Assembly: GCA_040904625.1 (NCBI GenBank)
Contig: JBBDTC010000079.1
Coordinates: 1-9,380 of the forward strand
Length of the DNA: 9,380 nucleotides
From: JACKNG01 sp040904625
Lineage (GTDB): Bacteria > Pseudomonadota > Gammaproteobacteria > Ga0077536
Reading direction: 5' to 3'
Both the position numbers and the translations under genes were made by a program. A model generated the notes under the pieces. The model saw nothing but the letters and a program-made list of their open reading frames with translations, was not told the DNA's origin and ran no database searches. Within the stretch, counting starts at the first letter, position 1; each line of letters starts with the position of its first letter. Below, one piece after another: positions 5,447 to 9,380 of the stretch.

Positions 5447-6670
5447 ATGAAACCACGTAACACCGGCGCGCTGCTCCTGAGCGCCACGATCCTCTTCGGT
5501 GCACCCGCGTTCGCCCAATCGGATCAGCCGGTCGATCGGGGCGAGCAGAACGTTCCGGGGTTCGAGCCGGCTTTCCCGGAGCAGACCCGGGCTCCGGCAA
5601 TCGATTCAGGCGTTGAACTGGCGGTCGAGACATTTGCCGAAACGCTCGTGCACCCCTGGGGCATCGATGTCCTGCCGGACGGCGGATATCTCGTCACCGA
5701 GCGGCCCGGACGGATGCGTGTGATCACTTCCGAGGGAGACCTTTCGGAACCGCTGGCGGGTATCCCGGAAGTGCTCGCCGAGGAGCAGGGCGGGTTGCTT
5801 GACGTTCGCGTCGGGCCGAACTTCGCCGACGACCGGATGATCTACTGGTCCTATGCCAAGCCGCTTGGTGAGGGCCGTTCGGCCACGGCGGTGGCGCGCG
5901 GCCGGCTTGCCGAGGATCGCTCCGAAGTGACCGAGGTGGAAGACATCTTCGTGCAGGAGCCGCCCTCGCCCTCGCCCATGCATTACGGCTCGCGCATCGT
6001 GTTCGACGGCCAGGGGCACGTCTTCATCACCACAGGCGAGCATTTCACAGAAGACGAGCGCGTTCTGGCCCAGGAACTCGACGCCACCTACGGCAAGGTG
6101 ATCCGATTGAACCTCGACGGATCGGTGCCCGACGACAATCCCTTCGTCGGCCAGGAAGGCGCCATCGATTCGATCTCGTCATACGGCCATCGCAACATCC
6201 AGGGAGCGGCGATCCAGCCAGGCACCGGTCAGCTCTGGGTCATCGAGCACGGGCCCCAAGGCGGCGACGAACTGAACCTGATTGAGCCCGGCGCGAACTA
6301 CGGCTGGCCGGTCGTCAGCTATGGCGAAAACTACGACGCGACGCCGGTCGGCGAGGGGACCGCGCGCCATGCCCCGGACTTCGTCGAGCCACGCTACTAC
6401 TGGGACCCGGTGATCGCGCCGGCCGGCTCGATCTTCTACGAGGGTGAGATGTTCGCCGAGTGGCAGGGTGACCTGCTGATCTCGTCGCTCGTGCCCGGCG
6501 AAGTCGTCCGCCTCGAACTTGATGCCGACACGGTGACCGGCGAGGAACGCCTGCTCACCGATCAGGGCCGCATTCGCGACATCGTGGAGGCGCCCGACGG
6601 TGCCTTGCTCGTGCTGGTGGATGACGAGGAGGGATCGGTCCTGCGGTTAACGCCGGAGCAGGGCGACTGA
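5447..6670 (+). CDS. Secreted PQQ-dependent aldose sugar dehydrogenase (Asd/YliI-like)
   Basis: A 407-residue periplasmic beta-propeller enzyme of the soluble glucose/aldose dehydrogenase family, expected to oxidise aldose sugars to lactones with the cofactor PQQ and pass electrons to the respiratory chain. The signal peptide ends Ala-Phe-Ala before Gln24. Family motifs run in order: HPWGIDVLPDGGYLVTERPG (69-88), His179 in MHYGSR (the probable catalytic base), YGKVIRLNLDGSVPDDNPF (215-233), YGHRN (246-250), EHGPQGGDELN (267-277) and NYGWP (284-288). Length is normal for Asd-type enzymes. The frame is open upstream to 5372, but ATG 5447 has GGAGAG at 5436-5441 and directly starts the signal peptide. 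No PQQ synthesis genes are visible here. An EcfG-type promoter match lies upstream, and the gene is convergent with the response regulator gene. Sugar preference is unknown. Confidence 0.92.
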   Translation: MKPRNTGALLLSATILFGAPAFAQSDQPVDRGEQNVPGFEPAFPEQTRAPAIDSGVELAVETFAETLVHPWGIDVLPDGGYLVTERPGRMRVITSEGDLSEPLAGIPEVLAEEQGGLLDVRVGPNFADDRMIYWSYAKPLGEGRSATAVARGRLAEDRSEVTEVEDIFVQEPPSPSPMHYGSRIVFDGQGHVFITTGEHFTEDERVLAQELDATYGKVIRLNLDGSVPDDNPFVGQEGAIDSISSYGHRNIQGAAIQPGTGQLWVIEHGPQGGDELNLIEPGANYGWPVVSYGENYDATPVGEGTARHAPDFVEPRYYWDPVIAPAGSIFYEGEMFAEWQGDLLISSLVPGEVVRLELDADTVTGEERLLTDQGRIRDIVEAPDGALLVLVDDEEGSVLRLTPEQGD

Positions 6671-6690
6671 TCGCACGTGCGGCAGGACGG

Positions 6691-7539
6691 TCATGCCTCG
6701 TGCACGATCTCCTTCAGTTCGGCGATCGTTGCGGCGATGCATCCGAGCACCCTTGTTGTGCTGCTCCGCAGTTCACCAGTCGGTGTCTCTTTGGGAAGCA
6801 GCGAAAGGGCCGCGGCCCGTCGGGCGAGACGGGCGGCGCCGCAGCTCAGCGCGATGCGGTTGAGTTTCGATGCCGTGCGCTTCAGCGGCACGATGTCGTC
6901 GCGCGCGATCGCCAGATCGAGGCCGGCGGCGCAGGAGCGCATTTCCTCGATCGCCGTGTCGATGGCATCAACCGCGGTCCGGCCGCCGGCCCGCAACACG
7001 GCGGTGTTGAGAATGCCCCGGTCGGCGAGCGGGAAGTGGTGATCCTCATCCGGGGCGTCCTGTCCGGTGCCGGACGGCTGTGGCCAGGCTTCGACGAGCA
7101 GCTGGCGCAACTGGTCCGAGCTGACAGGTTTGGCAAGCTCGCCATCGAACAGCCGACTGCGCTCGCGGGGGTCGCCGATGCCCTCCAGGAAGGCCGAAAC
7201 CGCCATGATCGGCGTGCCACTGTTGGTCGACAGCCGCCGGATTTCGCGCGCCGCCGTGATGCCGTCCATCAACGGCATGTCGAGGTCCAGCAGGATCAGG
7301 TGATAGCGCGTTTGGCGGGCCATGCCGAGCGCCGCCTCGCCGTCCTCGACGGCGTCCACGTCGCAGCCCAGGCGCTTGAGCAGCGATGCCGTCAGGACCC
7401 TGACCGCCTCGGAATCATCCGCCAGCAGCAGCTGGGGCCGATGGGCGACCCGGCGTGCCGCCGGGCGCCTAGCGGTCTTCCCGAGAGGGGCTGGCGTGTC
7501 CGTTTCCAGAGTCCGCGCTTCGCTGTCCATGTCCGCCAT
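6691..7539 (-). CDS. Response regulator: REC domain with C-terminal degenerate Hpt-like domain
   Basis: A 282-residue cytoplasmic signalling protein. After a basic linker (residues 1-33), a receiver domain spans about 35-152: acidic pair Asp41-Asp42, phosphoacceptor Asp85 in LLDLDMP, Ser115 in the switch position and Lys137 in AKPVS. All residues needed for phosphorylation are present. No DNA-binding domain follows. Instead residues about 176-280 are Ala/Leu-rich and helical. The segment LKRTASKLNRIALSCGAARL (219-238) resembles the Hpt signature A-H-x-L-K-G...G...L, with Ser224 where the phosphorylated His should be. It may thus act as a docking or competitor module rather than a phosphotransferase. 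The frame is open to 7806, but upstream codons are not GC-biased; ATG 7539 is chosen, ATG 7530 is possible, and neither has a clear ribosome site. No cognate kinase is in the window. Confidence 0.8.
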   Translation of the reverse strand: MADMDSEARTLETDTPAPLGKTARRPAARRVAHRPQLLLADDSEAVRVLTASLLKRLGCDVDAVEDGEAALGMARQTRYHLILLDLDMPLMDGITAAREIRRLSTNSGTPIMAVSAFLEGIGDPRERSRLFDGELAKPVSSDQLRQLLVEAWPQPSGTGQDAPDEDHHFPLADRGILNTAVLRAGGRTAVDAIDTAIEEMRSCAAGLDLAIARDDIVPLKRTASKLNRIALSCGAARLARRAAALSLLPKETPTGELRSSTTRVLGCIAATIAELKEIVHEA

Positions 7540-7749
7540 CCCGCTGCTGTGAATATGTCCGGCAACATAAATCGGAGGGTGAAACAACGCTCTAAGGGGG
7601 TCGTCGCAGTTCGATGCAATTGCCGCCGACGCGGTTAGTGAAAGCGGCACGGGCGAGCCCGGTTGCCTATCTGCCGATCGCATGTTCTCTAGGGAGGCGG
7701 GATACGGGTTGGCGAAATTCGCGAGAAGGCAAGAAGCGGACGAGACGGA
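7540..7749. other. Divergent intergenic region, 210 bp
   Basis: This gap separates the minus-strand response regulator from the plus-strand phosphoesterase and should hold both promoters. An inverted repeat, TGCCGC at 7621-7626 and GCGGCA at 7644-7649 (17-base spacer), could be an operator but is short. TTGCCT at 7663-7668 is a possible -35 element with no good -10. On the minus strand a near-EcfG site (CGAAC, 19 bases, CGTT) is out of spacing. No RNA gene is apparent. Confidence 0.4.
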
Positions 7750-9380
7750 TTGCAGAACTGGAACGGCGAGAAGCTGCTGATCGACCCCCGGGCGGGCGAT
7801 ATTCACGACGACGTTGCCAGCCCGCGCAATTCGCTTCTGGCCATGGCGGGCGGGCTGCTGGTCGAGATCAATCTCGTAAAGCTCGCTCTCGCCGTCCTGA
7901 TCATGATCTTCCTGCCCGCGGTGCTGCTGGGCCTGGCGCCGCTTCTCGCGACGGGTTGGCTCAACGTGCTGCCGCGCGGGATCGCCGACCTTGTGCCCGA
8001 AATCGTCCCGGTCATATCGCTGGTCGTGGCGCTCGTCGCCGCCTGGTTCGGGGGCCGGCCGCTGTTCCGGGCGACCGAGCGCAGCTTCTGGTCATTGTCG
8101 TCGATCGTGGTGCAGCCCGGCTACGCCATGTTCCGCGAAGGCTTGCGCCACCTCGGCGAAAGCGTTCTGCCGGAGGAGGTGTCTCCCCAGGCCCGGGCGC
8201 GGCTGAGCGCAGTTTCAACGGCGGTGGCGGGAATCCTGCTGTGCGGGCTCGCCCTGTGGGCGGTCTACCTCGTCTGGCCGTCGACGCGCTGGATCGGCAA
8301 CCTGGCGGACATGCGTTTCCCGCAGCGCCTCATTGTCCCGACGCTTGCCAACAGCGTCGTCATCGTGGGCGCGTTTCTCGCCGGGGCATCGCTGTTCTGG
8401 AGCATCGCGGATGCCACCATGGATCAGCCGCGCGATCTTCCCGATTTCGACCCCGAACCCTCCGCCGGCACCGTCTGGCGGGTGGCGCAACTCTCCGACC
8501 TGCATACGGTGGGCGGGCAATATGAATTCCGCCTCGAAAGCGGGCGCGCCGGGCCCCAGGGGAACGACCGCGTGGTTGAGTCGCTGGCGCGACTCGCGGC
8601 GGCGCACGCGCAGGACCCTGTCGATCTCGTCGTGCTGAGCGGCGACGTGAGCGACGGCGGACGCCTGACCGAATGGGCGGCGTTCTTGGACGCACTCGGC
8701 GAGTATCCCGAACTGGCAAGCCGGACCTTGATGCTGCCGGGCAACCATGATCTCAATGTCGTCGATCGCTCCAATCCGGCACGGCTGGAACTGCCGACGG
8801 GAACCGGCAAGGCCGTGCGCGAGATGCGCATGCTGTCGGCCCTCGTCGCCGTGCAGGGCGACCGCGTGCTGGTGATGGACCGCGCAACCAGGCAATTCTC
8901 CGCGAAGCTCGCCGATGCGATCGCCCCGCACGAAGACGACATCCGGAGGTTCGCCGACACGGGCAACTTCCGGCTCTCGTTGAAACTCGCACACCTGTGG
9001 GAAGACCTGTTCCCGATGATCCTGCCGCCGCAGAAGCCGGGCGGACTCGGCGTCATCCTGCTCAACTCGAATGCCGAGACGCACTTCTCCTTCACCAGCG
9101 CGCTGGGCCTGGTTTCAACCGCACAGACACGCGATCTGATCGCGGCGACCAGGCAGTTTCCCGAAGCCCGCTGGATCATCGGTCTGCATCATCACCTCAT
9201 GGAATACCCCAAGGCCGGCTCGACGCTGGCTGCCAGGATCGGCACCGCGCTGATCAACGGCAGCTGGTTCGTGCGCCAGCTGCGCCCGCTGGGGCAAAAA
9301 GTCGTCGCGATGCACGGGCATCGCCATGTCGACTGGTTCGGCATTTGCGGCGAGACGCGGATGATCTCGGCCCCCTCGCC
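7750..9380 (+). CDS. Membrane-anchored calcineurin-like metallophosphoesterase (3' end beyond the window)
   Basis: A partial gene: 543 codons are visible and no stop occurs before the window edge. The N-terminal part has four predicted membrane helices, near residues 44-66, 84-100, 156-176 and 194-218. A two-metal phosphoesterase domain follows, with all expected motifs: Asp250-x-His252 (SDLH), Gly298-Asp299 (SGDVSDGG), Gly331-Asn-His-Asp334, His481 in LHHHL and His524-x-His526 in MHGHRH. It should hydrolyse a phosphoester, perhaps of a nucleotide or lipid, at the membrane; the substrate is unknown. The frame opens after a TAG at 7690-7692. Codons from there to 7749 (ATA, AGA, CGA, GGA) are not GC-biased, whereas those from TTG 7750 onward are, so a TTG start is preferred despite a poor ribosome site. 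ATG 7843 is the alternative, but it loses 31 well-biased codons. Confidence 0.85.
   Translation, partial: MQNWNGEKLLIDPRAGDIHDDVASPRNSLLAMAGGLLVEINLVKLALAVLIMIFLPAVLLGLAPLLATGWLNVLPRGIADLVPEIVPVISLVVALVAAWFGGRPLFRATERSFWSLSSIVVQPGYAMFREGLRHLGESVLPEEVSPQARARLSAVSTAVAGILLCGLALWAVYLVWPSTRWIGNLADMRFPQRLIVPTLANSVVIVGAFLAGASLFWSIADATMDQPRDLPDFDPEPSAGTVWRVAQLSDLHTVGGQYEFRLESGRAGPQGNDRVVESLARLAAAHAQDPVDLVVLSGDVSDGGRLTEWAAFLDALGEYPELASRTLMLPGNHDLNVVDRSNPARLELPTGTGKAVREMRMLSALVAVQGDRVLVMDRATRQFSAKLADAIAPHEDDIRRFADTGNFRLSLKLAHLWEDLFPMILPPQKPGGLGVILLNSNAETHFSFTSALGLVSTAQTRDLIAATRQFPEARWIIGLHHHLMEYPKAGSTLAARIGTALINGSWFVRQLRPLGQKVVAMHGHRHVDWFGICGETRMISAPS

Noticed and set aside
6672..6681. CGCACGTGCG palindrome between the convergent dehydrogenase and response regulator genes, as a bidirectional terminator
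   Set aside because: A ten-base perfect palindrome leaves only about three pairs once a loop is allowed, and no T-run lies on either side.
7586..7613. EcfG-like site on the minus strand in front of the response regulator
   Set aside because: It reads CGAAC-N19-CGTT: a wrong first base and a spacer two or more bases too long.
7621..7649. TGCCGC...GCGGCA inverted repeat as a regulator binding site
   Set aside because: Six bases per arm in GC-rich DNA is weak evidence, and there is no second copy nearby.
7614..8525. A 303-codon plus-strand frame over the start of the phosphoesterase gene
   Set aside because: A different frame gives the membrane helices and the metal-binding motifs; this one is an Arg/Ala-rich shadow.
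8215..9084. A 289-codon minus-strand open frame across the phosphoesterase
   Set aside because: The plus strand has all metallophosphoesterase motifs in this interval; the antisense translation is Arg/Gly/His-rich and motif-free.

Overview
The window is high-GC, tightly packed bacterial chromosome. Third codon positions are strongly G/C and most Shine-Dalgarno (SD) sites are recognisable. The gene families (tandem PRC-barrel secreted proteins, an AI-2E permease, a PQQ-type sugar dehydrogenase, a REC protein with a histidine-phosphotransfer-like tail) and two GGAAC-N16/17-CGTT promoter matches point to an alphaproteobacterium, possibly of the Rhizobiales or Rhodospirillales. That placement is inference. 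Several secreted products are very rich in Asp/Glu, which would suit a marine or salt-tolerant host. I see no insertion sequence, prophage, CRISPR array, tRNA or rRNA.

Layout. Bases 50-736 (+) encode a secreted tandem PRC-barrel protein. It converges, with 2 bp between the stop codons, on an AI-2E family permease (739-1767, -). The permease diverges from a PAP2 membrane phosphatase (1845-2570, +). A second, larger secreted PRC-barrel paralogue follows (2667-3500, +), then a secreted family S10 serine carboxypeptidase (3558-5168, +), a 62-residue unknown protein (5176-5364, +) and a secreted PQQ-dependent aldose sugar dehydrogenase (5447-6670, +). The dehydrogenase converges on a response regulator (6691-7539, -). 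The regulator diverges from a four-helix membrane protein with a calcineurin-like phosphoesterase domain (7750 to the window edge, +), which has no stop in the window.

Theme. Seven of the nine genes act in, or are anchored to, the cell envelope, and four have signal peptides ending Ala-x-Ala or Trp-Ala directly before Gln. The strongest regulatory signals are two exact matches to the alphaproteobacterial EcfG general-stress promoter: upstream of the second PRC-barrel gene (2573-2597) and upstream of the sugar dehydrogenase (5381-5406). The first lies in an inverted repeat, so the same consensus also reads on the opposite strand. The simplest reading is an envelope/stress-response cluster. I found no clear sign of a wholly new system. 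The best leads are the palindromic promoter, the paralogous PRC-barrel pair and a Hpt-like domain whose phosphoacceptor position holds Ser instead of His.
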